Assembly: GCF_016805305.1 (NCBI RefSeq)
Contig: NZ_JAERQN010000010.1
Coordinates: forward strand, 1 to 64,000
Direction: 5' to 3'
Source of the DNA: Falsiroseomonas ponticola
GTDB taxonomy: Bacteria > Pseudomonadota > Alphaproteobacteria > Acetobacterales > Acetobacteraceae
Length of the DNA: 64,000 nt
The position numbers and the translations under genes were made by a program. Of this stretch, positions 49,009 to 58,304 are shown one piece after another. Under the pieces are notes generated by a model. The model did not search any database and was not told the origin of the DNA. It worked only from the letters and a program-made list of their open reading frames with translations. Each line of letters begins with the position of its first letter. Positions within the stretch are counted from its first letter, which is position 1.

Positions 49009-49848
49009 TCAGCAACGCGGTTCGCGCGGCGTCGGGTCGTAATTGGCGAGGCCCGGGACGCCGGTGCCGGGGAACACCGTGTTCTCCGCATCATCGGCGA
49101 CAGGCGCGCTGCCGAACCATTGCTGCGACAGGCGCGCGATGAAGCCATCCCGCTTCATGCATTCCAGCGCGTTCTCCAGCTGCTCCCGCATCGCGGTGGC
49201 GCCGATCGGCAGCGGCGCGGACCAATGGGCGCGCGTATCCGTCATCACGAAATCCGCCACGAATTGCGGCGTGCGGCTGGCGGCGTAGCGCACCACCGTG
49301 TTGCCGCCGAGATTGGCGTAGGCACGGCCGGAGATGACGGCCTGCACGGCATCCGTCTGCGTGTCGTAGGTCTGCACGGTGAAGCCGAGCCGCTCCGCAT
49401 TCGCGGCGGCCCAGGCATCATAGGCGCTGCCCTTGTTCACGGTGATCGCCTTGCCGCGCAGATCGTCCAGGCTGCGGATCGGCGCGCTGCCGCGGCGGAT
49501 GCCGAACTGGAAGGCGGTGTAGAGATAGCCCTCCGTCAGCAGCATGTTCTGCGCGCGCTCCGCCGTCGCGGTGGTCGGCGCGCAGAGGAAATCGTAGCGG
49601 CCGGCATTCATCGCGGGGATGAGGCCGGAGAAGCTGGCGCTGTCGATCACGATCTCCCGCCCCATGCGGCGGGCGGCTTCGCGGAACAGGTCGATGTTGA
49701 AGCCCTGCACGCCGCCTTCCAGGCGCGGGAAGGCATGCGGGGCGAAGGTGCCATCCACGGCGCAGCGCAGCGGGGGCTGCTGCGCGCTGGCCGGTGCGGC
49801 GGCAAGCGCGCCGAGCGCGAGAAGGCATGCGGCAAGGGAGCGGCGCAT
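49009..49848 (-). CDS. Amino acid ABC transporter solute-binding protein (family 3)
   Basis: A 279-residue protein from the start MRRSLAACLLALGALAAAPASAQQ; the longer upstream frame is not supported. Family 3 features: LRCAVDGTFAPHAFPRLEGGVQGFNIDLFREAARRMGREI, SFSGLIPAMNAGRYDFLCAPTTATAERA, and ITVNKGSAYDAWA. It should bind a polar amino acid or opine-like ligand in the periplasm and pass it to the two permeases downstream. It is the first gene of this three-gene operon. Confidence 0.92.
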   Translation of the reverse strand: MRRSLAACLLALGALAAAPASAQQPPLRCAVDGTFAPHAFPRLEGGVQGFNIDLFREAARRMGREIVIDSASFSGLIPAMNAGRYDFLCAPTTATAERAQNMLLTEGYLYTAFQFGIRRGSAPIRSLDDLRGKAITVNKGSAYDAWAAANAERLGFTVQTYDTQTDAVQAVISGRAYANLGGNTVVRYAASRTPQFVADFVMTDTRAHWSAPLPIGATAMREQLENALECMKRDGFIARLSQQWFGSAPVADDAENTVFPGTGVPGLANYDPTPREPRC

Positions 49849-49908
49849 GGTGACGGGACCTCCGGAAGCTGGGTTGTCTGACCCGCACAGTCCCACCGGC
49901 ACGCCCGG

Positions 49909-49929
49909 GGCGCCACGCAGGGTGGCGCC
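49909..49929. repeat. Inverted repeat upstream of the family 3 binding protein
   Basis: ggcgccac (49909-49916) and gtggcgcc (49922-49929) with a 5-base loop lie 61 bases upstream of the start codon. The 271-base gap 49849-50119 otherwise shows no clear gene. The repeat may be an operator or a leader hairpin. Confidence 0.35.
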
Positions 49930-50119
49930 GGATGAACGAGAATTCATGCGAATGCGGCCGCCATTTGCCCATCCCGGGGGCGGATTGGCTGCGGGCATGG
50001 CAAGCCGCGGAAAATCCATGCTTTCCATCGTATGCAGCATGCCGTGCGGGGGCGGAAGGATGCCCCATTTTTGCCGCGCCAGCGGCCCGTGCGCGCCCCA
50101 TGCGGTGCGTAGAAAGGGG

Positions 50120-50383
50120 ATGCTGATGACCACCACCTCCCCCGGAACCAACCCCATGCCCCGGTTCGCACTCACCCTCGTCGTTCTCGGCCTGCTGGCG
50201 ATCCTGCTGACCGTGCTGCTCGTGATGGGCGATGCCACCCTGCCCGGGCGCGTGCCGCCCTTCTTCGCGGCGGCGCTGGCGGGGCTGGGTGGCGTTTCGC
50301 TGGTGGCGGGGCTGTGGATGCTGGATGGCGCGGGTGGGGAGCGTGACCGTGTGACGGCCCGCCCCCTGACGCCCGTCAGGTGA
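50120..50383 (+). CDS. Small predicted membrane protein
   Basis: An 87-residue frame with ribosome site gaaagggg directly before the ATG (a second ATG at 50126 is possible). Two hydrophobic segments: FALTLVVLGLLAILLTVLLVM (about 17-37) and FFAAALAGLGGVSLVAGLWML (about 49-69), with a short polar tail. I recognise no family. Its last 8 bases overlap the convergent TctC gene. Support is the topology and ribosome site; it may be a genuine small inner-membrane protein. Confidence 0.55.
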   Translation: MLMTTTSPGTNPMPRFALTLVVLGLLAILLTVLLVMGDATLPGRVPPFFAAALAGLGGVSLVAGLWMLDGAGGERDRVTARPLTPVR

Positions 50384-51347
50384 CGGGGATGCGGCCATCG
50401 CCCAGCACGGCCTTGTAGCGGTCGATCTCGGCGGCGATGAAGTCGCGGAAGGCGGGTCCGCGGCGATCGGCGGCGATGGACCCGCCGCCTTCCAGCACGC
50501 GCTGTAGCGATGCGGCCTGCATGGCCTGGTCGGTGGCGCGGGACAGCGCGGCCACGATCTCCGGCGCCAGGCCTGGCGGGCCGAAGACGCCGACCCAGCT
50601 CATCGCATCAATTTCGCCATAGCCCTGCTCCCGCAGCGTCGTCAGCTCCGGGAAGCGGGCGATGCGGGCGAGCGTACCGGCTGCCAGCGGGCGCAGCTTG
50701 CCCTCCGCGATCTGTGGCGCGACGGCGGAGACGCCATCGATCGTCATGTCCACGCGGCCCGCGATCAGGTCCGCCATGGCCGGCGCGCTGCCGCGATAGG
50801 GCACATGCGTCAGCTGCACGCCGGCGGCCTTGGCCAGCATCTCGCAGGCCAGGTGGTGGACGGAGCCGATGCCGGAGGAGGCGTAGGAGATCGCGCCCGC
50901 CTGTGCCTTCGCTGCCGCGATCAGGCTTTCCGTGGTCCGGTGGGGGGAGGAGGCCGGCACCACCAGCAGATGCGGATGCACGGCCACCTGCGCCACCGGC
51001 GTCAGGTCCCGTAATGGGTCATAGGGCAGGTTGGTGAAGAGCGCGGCGGCGACGGCGTTGGGCGTCGAATGTCCGAACAGCAGCACCGAACCATCGGCGG
51101 GCGCCTTTGCCACAGCATCGGCGGCGAGGGTGCCGGAGGCGCCGGACCGGTTCTCGATCACGAAAGGCTGGCCGAGGATGGCGGCGTACTGCTCCGCGAT
51201 CCCGCGCGCGACGATGTCCGTGAAGCCGCCGGGCGCGAAGCCGACCAGCATGCGCACCGGGCGGCGCGGCCAGGCGGGCTGCGCCAGCACGGCAGGGGCG
51301 GCCAGCGTGCCGATCACGAGGGCGGCAAGGGCGCGGCGCGTGGTCAT
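50376..51347 (-). CDS. Tripartite tricarboxylate transporter receptor (TctC/Bug family)
   Basis: A 323-residue protein from the start MTTRRALAALVIGTLAAPAVLAQ, whose signal peptide ends AQ. Bug-family motifs WPRRPVRMLVGFAPGGFTDIVARGIAEQYA, FVIENRSGASGTLAADAVAKAPADGSV, VPYRGSAPAMADLIAGRVDMTID. It lies 57 bases downstream of mtnA on the same strand, so the two may be co-transcribed, although a link to methylthioribose recycling is only positional. Another orphan receptor without TctAB. Confidence 0.93.
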   Translation of the reverse strand: MTTRRALAALVIGTLAAPAVLAQPAWPRRPVRMLVGFAPGGFTDIVARGIAEQYAAILGQPFVIENRSGASGTLAADAVAKAPADGSVLLFGHSTPNAVAAALFTNLPYDPLRDLTPVAQVAVHPHLLVVPASSPHRTTESLIAAAKAQAGAISYASSGIGSVHHLACEMLAKAAGVQLTHVPYRGSAPAMADLIAGRVDMTIDGVSAVAPQIAEGKLRPLAAGTLARIARFPELTTLREQGYGEIDAMSWVGVFGPPGLAPEIVAALSRATDQAMQAASLQRVLEGGGSIAADRRGPAFRDFIAAEIDRYKAVLGDGRIPVT

Positions 51348-51404
51348 GCGGGGGCTCTCCGGCGTTGCGCCGGAAAGCCTATTGCAGTGCAGCGGGGCGC
51401 GCAA

Positions 51405-52502
<1,098 letters not shown>

Positions 52503-52580
52503 GCCTGTCTCCCGAAGAGTTTGCCTTGAACCATGCCGGGTGCCTTCTCATCCAGGGGGCACGCCATGAAAGGACGATCG

Positions 52581-52832
52581 ATGCGCCAGACCCTGACCGC
52601 CGCCCTGCTTGCCGCCAGCCTCGCCTTGCCGGCCTTCGCCGCGCCGCCGCCCGGCAATGCGCGCCCGGCGTCGGAGGTGGTGCGGATGGTCGAGCAGCGG
52701 CCGGATTTCGCGTATCTGTCCGAGCTGGACTGGGATGATGGCGGCTACTGGAAGGTGGAGTACCGGACGCGGGACGGCGCCAAGGTGGAGCTGCGGATCG
52801 ATCCCGTCACCGGGCAGCCCCGCCCGCGCTAG
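52581..52832 (+). CDS. Small secreted PepSY-like protein
   Basis: An 83-residue protein from the start MRQTLTAALLAASLALPAFAAPPP, with ribosome site AAAGGA 6 bases upstream that favours this ATG over the one at 52566. The signal peptide ends AFA. The mature part (VVRMVEQRPDFAYLSELDWDDGGYWKVEYRTRDGAKVELRIDPVTGQ) matches the single PepSY/YpeB-like unit found in small periplasmic proteins, often thought to inhibit or anchor proteases. Its 3' end overlaps the convergent UPF0262 gene by 4 bases. Confidence 0.8.
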   Translation: MRQTLTAALLAASLALPAFAAPPPGNARPASEVVRMVEQRPDFAYLSELDWDDGGYWKVEYRTRDGAKVELRIDPVTGQPRPR

Positions 52833-53314
52833 ATGCGCTGGTGAAGCGCGCAGACCAGGGTGAAGAGGCGGCGCGCCGTCTCGAAATCGATCTCGACGCG
52901 GCCGGCGAGGCGGGTGGTGAGCAGTTCCGCCCCCTCGTTGTGCAGACCGCGGCGGCCCATGTCGATCGCCTGGATGCGGGCTTCCGATCCGCCTTCCGCC
53001 ACCGCCTTCTCATGGCTTTCCACCACCAGGTGGTAGTCCTTGATCAGGCGGCGGAAGGGGCCGAGGGCCAGGACCAGCGCGTGCAGCGGCTGGTCCCGGG
53101 CGTCGCGGATATCCAGGATCAGGCGGCCGTCGCGGACCGCGATGGCCAGCCCATAGGGGCCCTGCGGCAGCCCCTGCGGCTGGAAGCGGTTGCCGGCCAG
53201 CAGATCCTCCACCGCCTGGCGGCGATCGGCCTCCGCATAGGGGCTCGGCAGCGGCGTCGCATCCGGCAGCACGATGCTGACCAGGTCGCGGGGGCCATGC
53301 ACGCGATCAGGCAT
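52829..53314 (-). CDS. UPF0262 family protein
   Basis: A 161-residue protein from the start MPDRVHGPRDLVSIVLPD. The UPF0262 pattern is evident: EADRRQAVEDLLAGNRFQPQG, GPYGLAIAVRDGRLILDIRDA, LGPFRRLIKDYHLVVESHEKAV and IDMGRRGLHNEGAELLTTRLAGRVEIDFETARRLFTLVCALHQR. The family is almost restricted to alphaproteobacteria and has no known function, so it is a useful taxon marker. Its start overlaps the stop of the DUF983 gene by 8 bases. Confidence 0.92.
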   Translation of the reverse strand: MPDRVHGPRDLVSIVLPDATPLPSPYAEADRRQAVEDLLAGNRFQPQGLPQGPYGLAIAVRDGRLILDIRDARDQPLHALVLALGPFRRLIKDYHLVVESHEKAVAEGGSEARIQAIDMGRRGLHNEGAELLTTRLAGRVEIDFETARRLFTLVCALHQRI

Positions 53315-53774
53315 CGGGGGTTCCGGGCAGGGGCCTGGGGCGGGGCGGGGCATCCGCGCCCTGCTGGCCGCCATGTTCCGTGCCATCGAAGCCGAGGCGC
53401 ATCATCCACCCCACCGTCGCGCCCTTGATGGGCGGCAGCAGCAGCAGGCAGGCGATGGTGAAGGCCGGCAGCCAGATCACCATGTGCAGCCACATGGGCG
53501 GCTGGTACGCCTTCTCGATCCACAGCACGGGCGGGAACAGGATGTGCCCGGCGACGAAGATGGTGAAGTAGGGCGGCGCGTCATCCGCCCGCAGCTTGCC
53601 GAGCGGCGCGTGGCAGTTCGAGCATTCATCGACCACCTTGAGGTAGCCCTTGAAGACCTTGCCCACGCCGCAGACCGGGCAGCGGTTCCGCATGCCGCGT
53701 CCGGCGGCCTGCCAGATGCTGGTGGGCGGGGTATAGGGCAGGGCGGCGGCCGAGCGATCGGGCTCCCAGCGCAT
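53307..53774 (-). CDS. DUF983 family membrane protein with zinc-ribbon-like motif
   Basis: A 155-residue protein from the start MRWEPDRSAAALPYTPP. The N-terminal part has RNRCPVCGVGKVFKGYLKVVDECSNCHAPLG, a CxxC...CxxC arrangement likely to bind zinc, then PYFTIFVAGHILFPP and WLHMVIWLPAFTIACLLLLPP, two membrane helices. This matches DUF983, an uncharacterised family often near cytochrome oxidase or ctaG-type genes. It overlaps the UPF0262 gene by 8 bases, forming a two-gene operon. Confidence 0.88.
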   Translation of the reverse strand: MRWEPDRSAAALPYTPPTSIWQAAGRGMRNRCPVCGVGKVFKGYLKVVDECSNCHAPLGKLRADDAPPYFTIFVAGHILFPPVLWIEKAYQPPMWLHMVIWLPAFTIACLLLLPPIKGATVGWMMRLGFDGTEHGGQQGADAPPRPRPLPGTPDA

Positions 53775-54034
53775 GATAAGGCGTCCCTTCCGGCGTTGTG
53801 GCCCCAGCCGGGGCGCGGCCGTCGATGACGGCCAGGAAGCCCAGGCGTGCCCCGCCAATTGTGCAGTGCATCATGGCGCGGCGCCGGGGCCGGATCAAGC
53901 GTTGCGGTTGCATGGCAGGGTGGCGGCGGCATCGCCGGCCACGCTCCGCGCTTGTCGGCGCGGGCCTGGCCGGGGATGCTGGGACAACGCGGCGGCGGGG
54001 CCGAAGGCTCCGCGATATCGGCAAGGAGCGGGCG

Positions 54035-54709
54035 ATGGCGGAGCGTATCCTGGTGGTGAACCCCAACAGCAGCGCCGCCTGCACGCGGGGCATCGCGACC
54101 GCGCTGTCCGGCTTCGCGGCGCCGGGGATGCCGGTGCTGGAGGTGACGGACCTGCGGGACGGCCCGCCCGCCATCGTGACCTGGCGGGACTGGTTCGGCG
54201 TGGCGGAGCCGCTGTGCCAGCTGGTGCAGCGGGAAGCGGCCGCGGCCTACGTCATCGCCTGCGTGTCGGACCCCGGCGTGGATGCGGTGCGGACGGTGAC
54301 GAAGGCGCCGGTCTTCGGGCCGCTGCGCAGCGCCATCGCCGCGGCGCTGGCGCGGGCGGACCGCTTCGGCATCATCGCCTTCGCCGATCCCTCCATCGCG
54401 CGGCAGCGCCGGGCCATGGCGGCGATGGGGGTGGAGGCGCGGCTGGCGGGCCATATCCCGCTCAACCTGCCCATGGATGTGCTGACGGACCCGGTGGCGC
54501 CCCGCGCGGCGCTGATCGCCGCGGCGAAGCGGATCGTGGAGCAGGGGGCGGAGGCGGTGATCCTGGGCTGCGCCGGCATGGCGGGCCACCGCGCGGCGGT
54601 GGAGGCCGCCTGCGGCGTGCCGGTGATCGAGCCCTGCCAGGCCGCCGCGGCGCTGGCGATCCAGGCGGTGGTGGCGGGGCGGCCGGCGCTGGCCCTGGCG
54701 GCGGAATGA
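54035..54709 (+). CDS. Asp/Glu/hydantoin racemase family protein
   Basis: A 224-residue protein from the start MAERILVVNPNSSAACTRG, with ribosome site AAGGAG. The racemase pattern is present: VVNPNSS at the N-terminus, first catalytic cysteine in YVIACVSDPGVDAVR and second in VILGCAGMAGH, the two-base mechanism of this family. Members racemise hydantoins, allantoin or Asp/Glu-type substrates without cofactor. D-carbamoylase and cyclic amidohydrolase genes lie 2-8 kb downstream, which favours a hydantoin- or allantoin-type substrate. Confidence 0.88.
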   Translation: MAERILVVNPNSSAACTRGIATALSGFAAPGMPVLEVTDLRDGPPAIVTWRDWFGVAEPLCQLVQREAAAAYVIACVSDPGVDAVRTVTKAPVFGPLRSAIAAALARADRFGIIAFADPSIARQRRAMAAMGVEARLAGHIPLNLPMDVLTDPVAPRAALIAAAKRIVEQGAEAVILGCAGMAGHRAAVEAACGVPVIEPCQAAAALAIQAVVAGRPALALAAE

Positions 54710-55131
54710 GGCCCGCGCTGGCGCTGGGCGCGGCGCTGCTGCTGGCGCTGCCGGCGGGCGCGGTGCCGCCTGACCCGCCCGGCGACCCGCAGGTGGCGGA
54801 AGGCGCGCGGCTGGTGGATAGCGGCCGCTACGAACTCGGCCTGCCGCTGCTGGAGGCCGCGCTGGCGCGGCTGCCGGGGGACCCGGACATCCTGGTCTAT
54901 ATCGCCTTCGCGCAGCGGCGCCTCGGCAACCGCGATGCGGCGATGGAGGCCTATCTCCAGGCGCTGGGCAGCAACCCGAACCACCCCGGCGCCCTGGCCT
55001 ACCAGGGCGCCCTGCTGCTGGAGATGGGGGACCGCGCGGGGGCGGAGGCGAACCTGGCGCAACTGACCAACAGCTGCGGCCGGTGCGCGGAGCGCGAGAC
55101 GCTGGCGCGGGACATCGCCCGCGCCAGGTAG
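54706..55131 (+). CDS. Secreted tetratricopeptide-repeat protein
   Basis: A 141-residue protein starting MRPALALGAALLLALPAGAVP, whose ATG overlaps the racemase stop by 4 bases. After the signal peptide come roughly three TPR helices: GARLVDSGRYELGLPLLEAALARLPGDPDILVYIAFAQRRLGNRDAAMEAYLQALGSNPNHPGALAYQGALLLEMGDRAGAEANL. A conserved-looking CGRC pair (NSCGRCAERE) follows near the C-terminus. Role unknown; periplasmic scaffold likely. Confidence 0.82.
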   Translation: MRPALALGAALLLALPAGAVPPDPPGDPQVAEGARLVDSGRYELGLPLLEAALARLPGDPDILVYIAFAQRRLGNRDAAMEAYLQALGSNPNHPGALAYQGALLLEMGDRAGAEANLAQLTNSCGRCAERETLARDIARAR

Positions 55132-55139
55132 CGCCGGGG

Positions 55140-55898
55140 CTACTTCAGCTTCGGGCCGGCCGGCTTGCCGTCCCAGCTATCGGTGATCCAGGTGAAGGCG
55201 GTCATCCAGCTGGCATCGGCGCCGGGCGGCAGGCGGCCGGCCTTCAGATCCTCCACCGAGACGCCATCCAGCTGCAGGTGGGGGCGTTCGCCGGGCTTGG
55301 AGACCAGGCCCTCGTCACGGCCCACCGCTTCCAGCCGGTCCCACATATGGGCCTGGCCCTCATCCGCGTCCCAGGACCAGCGGCCTTCGAGGGCGAGCAC
55401 GAAGTCGGCGGCCAGGCCGAACTGGTGCAGGCTGTTCCAGGCCTGCACGGGCGTCAGCATCCGGCCGGACCGGCTGCGGCCGGAGGCGTAGAGGTGGTTC
55501 TGCCGCCAGGGGCCGCGCATGCCCTCATAGATGCCGAAGGGGATGCCTTCCGCGTTGAGGCGGGAGACGACGCGCAGCGCCCGGTCGCGGAAGGCGGCGT
55601 GCAGCATCTTCGGGTCGCGGTTCACGCGGTCCACGTTCCGCCAGGGGAAGGTTTCCGTGACATGCGTCGGCGACTTGGCGCCGGCCACCTGGCGGCGCAG
55701 CAGGCCGGCGGGGGCATAGCCCTGCTGGCCGCCCGGCGCTTCCACCTGCACCCAGCCATCGGCGGCCTCCGTCACCATCACCACGATCTGGTCGGCCGGC
55801 AGCGCGCGGACCGCCTTCTGGTCCGCGGCGGGGCCCGCGCGCAGCTCGGTGGCCGCGGTGACGCGGAAGAGGACGGGATAGGCGGCAGGGTCGGTCAT
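55140..55898 (-). CDS. SH3-domain M15 family D,D-/L,D-peptidase (VanY/endolysin-like)
   Basis: A 252-residue protein from the start MTDPAAYPVLFRVTAATELRAG. Residues 8-70 resemble a bacterial SH3 domain (ELRAGPAADQKAVRALPADQIVVMV, GWVQVEAP). Residues 100-240 are an M15 peptidase with SLHQFGLAADFVL (His and Asp zinc ligands) and RPHLQL (third ligand). It would cut peptidoglycan stem peptides. No signal peptide is seen, which is unusual and more like phage endolysins of the M15C type; it may be a domesticated phage gene or exported by another route. Confidence 0.85.
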   Translation of the reverse strand: MTDPAAYPVLFRVTAATELRAGPAADQKAVRALPADQIVVMVTEAADGWVQVEAPGGQQGYAPAGLLRRQVAGAKSPTHVTETFPWRNVDRVNRDPKMLHAAFRDRALRVVSRLNAEGIPFGIYEGMRGPWRQNHLYASGRSRSGRMLTPVQAWNSLHQFGLAADFVLALEGRWSWDADEGQAHMWDRLEAVGRDEGLVSKPGERPHLQLDGVSVEDLKAGRLPPGADASWMTAFTWITDSWDGKPAGPKLK

Positions 55899-55960
55899 GC
55901 GAGGGCCTTCGCTGTGGAGCGCGTGCGGGCAGGGGTTTAGCGCGGGCGGCGGGGCCGCGC

Positions 55961-56929
55961 CTAGCCTGCCGGAGTCCAGACCGGCGGGGCCTCGCTGCCC
56001 GTCTGCGCGGTGATGCGCGTGTAGTGTTCCGGGCGCCGGTGGCGGGCGAAGTTGAAGATGGTGTTCCGGCCGAGCTCGCACATGCCGAGGTCGCATTCGG
56101 CGACGATCACCTCGTCATCCCAGCTGGTCGCCTGGGCCATGATCTCGCCCTGCGGGTTGACGATGATGGAATGGCCGAACAGCTCATGCCCATCCTCCGT
56201 CCCGGCCTTCGCCACGCCGACGCCGAAGCAGGCATTCTGGTAGCAGCCCGCCTGGATGGAGAGGTGGCTGTGCGCGACGCGGAGGTGATGCGCCTCGAAC
56301 CCCCGGTTCTCCATGTTCAGCGAGGGCGTGTTGTAGCCCAGCATGACGAGCTCGACCTGCTGCAGGCCGAGCACGCGCCAGCTTTCCGGCCAGCGGCGGT
56401 CGTTGCAGATCATCATGCCGATATTGACGGGGCCCGCCGCCCCGATGGGCGCGCGCACCACGGGGAAGCCGAGGTCACCCGGTTCGAAGTAGCGCTTCTC
56501 CAGGTGCTGGACGCGGCGGACGGGGTCGTATTCCGCGTGGCCGGGCAGGTGCACCTTGCGGTACTTCAGCACGACCTGGCCGTTGGGATGGACATAGACG
56601 GCAGTGTTGAAGCGGCGGCCTTCCGGCGTCTTCTCCGCGTAGCCCAGGTGGAAGCCGATGTTCAGGCGGCGGGCGGCGTCGAACAGGGGCGCCGTCTCAT
56701 TGGATGGCAGCGCGTGCTCGTACCAATGGTCCGCTTCCGCCAGGTTCTCGTGGTACCAGCGCGGGAAGAAGGTGGTCAGCGCGAGTTCGGGGAAGACCAC
56801 GACCTCCGCCCCCCGCCGCGCCGCCTTTTCCATCAGCGCGACCATGCGGGCGACGGCGATGTCGCGGCCCTCGGCCTTCTGGAGGGGGCCCATCTGGGCG
56901 GCGGCGACGGTGAGGCGACGTGCGGTCAT
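55961..56929 (-). CDS. N-carbamoyl-D-amino-acid hydrolase homologue (nitrilase superfamily), copy 1
   Basis: A 322-residue carbon-nitrogen hydrolase. The catalytic Glu-Lys-Cys triad is visible: Glu in VVFPELALTTFFPRW, Lys in LKYRKVHLPGHAEYD and Cys in GMMICNDRRWPESWR. The wider sequence (FEPGDLGFPV, LGYNTPS, CELGRNTIFNFARHRRPEHY) closely follows the D-carbamoylase of Agrobacterium. It releases CO2 and ammonia from N-carbamoyl-D-amino acids, the last step of D-hydantoin use. It is adjacent to a paralogue in the same direction (38 bases apart). Confidence 0.9.
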   Translation of the reverse strand: MTARRLTVAAAQMGPLQKAEGRDIAVARMVALMEKAARRGAEVVVFPELALTTFFPRWYHENLAEADHWYEHALPSNETAPLFDAARRLNIGFHLGYAEKTPEGRRFNTAVYVHPNGQVVLKYRKVHLPGHAEYDPVRRVQHLEKRYFEPGDLGFPVVRAPIGAAGPVNIGMMICNDRRWPESWRVLGLQQVELVMLGYNTPSLNMENRGFEAHHLRVAHSHLSIQAGCYQNACFGVGVAKAGTEDGHELFGHSIIVNPQGEIMAQATSWDDEVIVAECDLGMCELGRNTIFNFARHRRPEHYTRITAQTGSEAPPVWTPAG

Positions 56930-56967
56930 GGTGTTCCCTTGTCGAGCGCGGCGATGGCCAGGCGGTG

Positions 56968-57915
56968 TCAGACCGGCGTCTCGGCGCCGACCTGGTCCAC
57001 GATGCGCCGGTAGTGCTGCGGGCGGCGGTGCTGGGCGAAGTTGAACATCTTCTCCTTGCCCTGGCGGCAGGCGTCGAAATCGACCTCCGCCACAATCACT
57101 TCATCCTCCTTGGTCTTCGCCTGCGCCACCACCTGGCCGTTGGGATCGACGATGACGGAGCCGCCGATCAGCCCCGCGCCATCCTCCACGCCGGCCTTGG
57201 CGACGGCGATGGCCCAGGTGGCGTTCATGTAGGCGTTGGACTGCGCGGCCAGGATGGAGTGGAAGGTGCGCAGCTCCTCGCTCTCGCTCTCGCCCCCATT
57301 CGGGTCATAGGCGGCGGAGTTGTAGCCGACCATCACCAGTTCCACGCCCTGCAGGCCGAGGCAGCGCCAGCCCTCCGGCCAGCGGCGGTCGTTGCAGACC
57401 AGCATGCCGAGCACGGGTCGGCCCCAGGCCTCCGGCCCCCGCTGCACGGGAAAGCCCATGTCCCCATACTCGAAATACATCTTCTCGAGCTGCTGGTACT
57501 TCTGGCCTTCCTTCACGTGGTCGGAGCCGGGGAGGTGGATCTTGCGGTACTTGAAGAGGATCGACCCATCGGGGCCGACGGTGATGGCGCTGTTGAAGCG
57601 GTGGCCGTCCGGCGTCAGTTCGGCGTAGCCCACATAGAAGCCGACGCCGAGTTCGCGCGCGCGGTCGAAGAGCGGCTGCACCTGCGGGTTCGGCATGGCG
57701 GCTTCGAAGCAGCCCAGCAACTCCGGCGCATCGCGTTCCATCGGCCAGCGCGGGAAGAAGGTGGTGAAGGCGAGTTCGGGAAAGACGACGAGCTTCGCGC
57801 CCTTCGCCGCCGCCTGCTCCAGCAGCGCGACCAGGCGCGCGAGCGTGGCGGCGCGGCTGTCCGCGCGCTGGATGGGGCCGAGCTGCGCGCCGGCGAGGAT
57901 CAGCTTGCGTGTCAT
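56968..57915 (-). CDS. N-carbamoyl-D-amino-acid hydrolase homologue, copy 2
   Basis: A 315-residue paralogue of the adjacent gene. It keeps the triad: Glu in LVVFPELAFTTFFPRW, Lys in FKYRKIHLPGSDH and Cys in GMLVCNDRRWPEGWR, plus YFEYGDMGFPV, VGYNSAAYDPN and KEKMFNFAQHRRPQHY. Differences cluster in the loop before YFEYGDMGFPV and in the VGYN region, so substrate range may differ from copy 1. Its start overlaps the stop of the small membrane protein upstream by 4 bases. Confidence 0.9.
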   Translation of the reverse strand: MTRKLILAGAQLGPIQRADSRAATLARLVALLEQAAAKGAKLVVFPELAFTTFFPRWPMERDAPELLGCFEAAMPNPQVQPLFDRARELGVGFYVGYAELTPDGHRFNSAITVGPDGSILFKYRKIHLPGSDHVKEGQKYQQLEKMYFEYGDMGFPVQRGPEAWGRPVLGMLVCNDRRWPEGWRCLGLQGVELVMVGYNSAAYDPNGGESESEELRTFHSILAAQSNAYMNATWAIAVAKAGVEDGAGLIGGSVIVDPNGQVVAQAKTKEDEVIVAEVDFDACRQGKEKMFNFAQHRRPQHYRRIVDQVGAETPV

Positions 57916-58208
57916 CGGAAGAGGTCCTTGATGTCCTGCACCGTGCCGCCGAAGCCGCGCCAGAGCAGGATGAAGCCGAGGCAGAAGGCCACGCCGAAGG
58001 CGAAGCCGGGGATGCCGGGACGGGCGCCGGCCAGCTGGGCGAGGATGGCGCCGACGATGCCGGCCGCGGTGCCGGTGCCGACCGCCATGAGGAGCTGCGT
58101 GCGCCCGGGCTTGATGCGCGCCTGCGGCTTCGGCGGCGCGGGCCGGGAGGGGCGTGGCGGGCGCTTGATCCAGCGCTGGCCCGGCGGGCGGCGGGGGTGG
58201 GTGGCCAT
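57912..58208 (-). CDS. Small predicted membrane protein, unknown
   Basis: A 98-residue protein from the start MATHPRRPPGQRWIKRPPRP. The first 38 residues are basic and proline-rich; two hydrophobic segments follow (LLMAVGTGTAAGIVGAILAQL and GFAFGVAFCLGFILLWRGF). The stop overlaps the start of D-carbamoylase copy 2 by 4 bases, so they are coupled. I recognise no family. Confidence 0.65.
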   Translation of the reverse strand: MATHPRRPPGQRWIKRPPRPSRPAPPKPQARIKPGRTQLLMAVGTGTAAGIVGAILAQLAGARPGIPGFAFGVAFCLGFILLWRGFGGTVQDIKDLFR

Positions 58209-58304
58209 GGCCGAGGGTGTAGCGCCCTGGCCCGCCGGAGTCAGCCCGGGCGCGGCCGGCGGCGGCGGATGGCGCTGGTGATTCGTCAAGGTGGCGCTGG
58301 CATC

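Noticed and set aside
53775..54034. Intergenic region that might hold an RNA gene or small protein
   Set aside because: No cloverleaf, strong hairpin or frame with a ribosome site; it appears to be leader sequence of the racemase gene.
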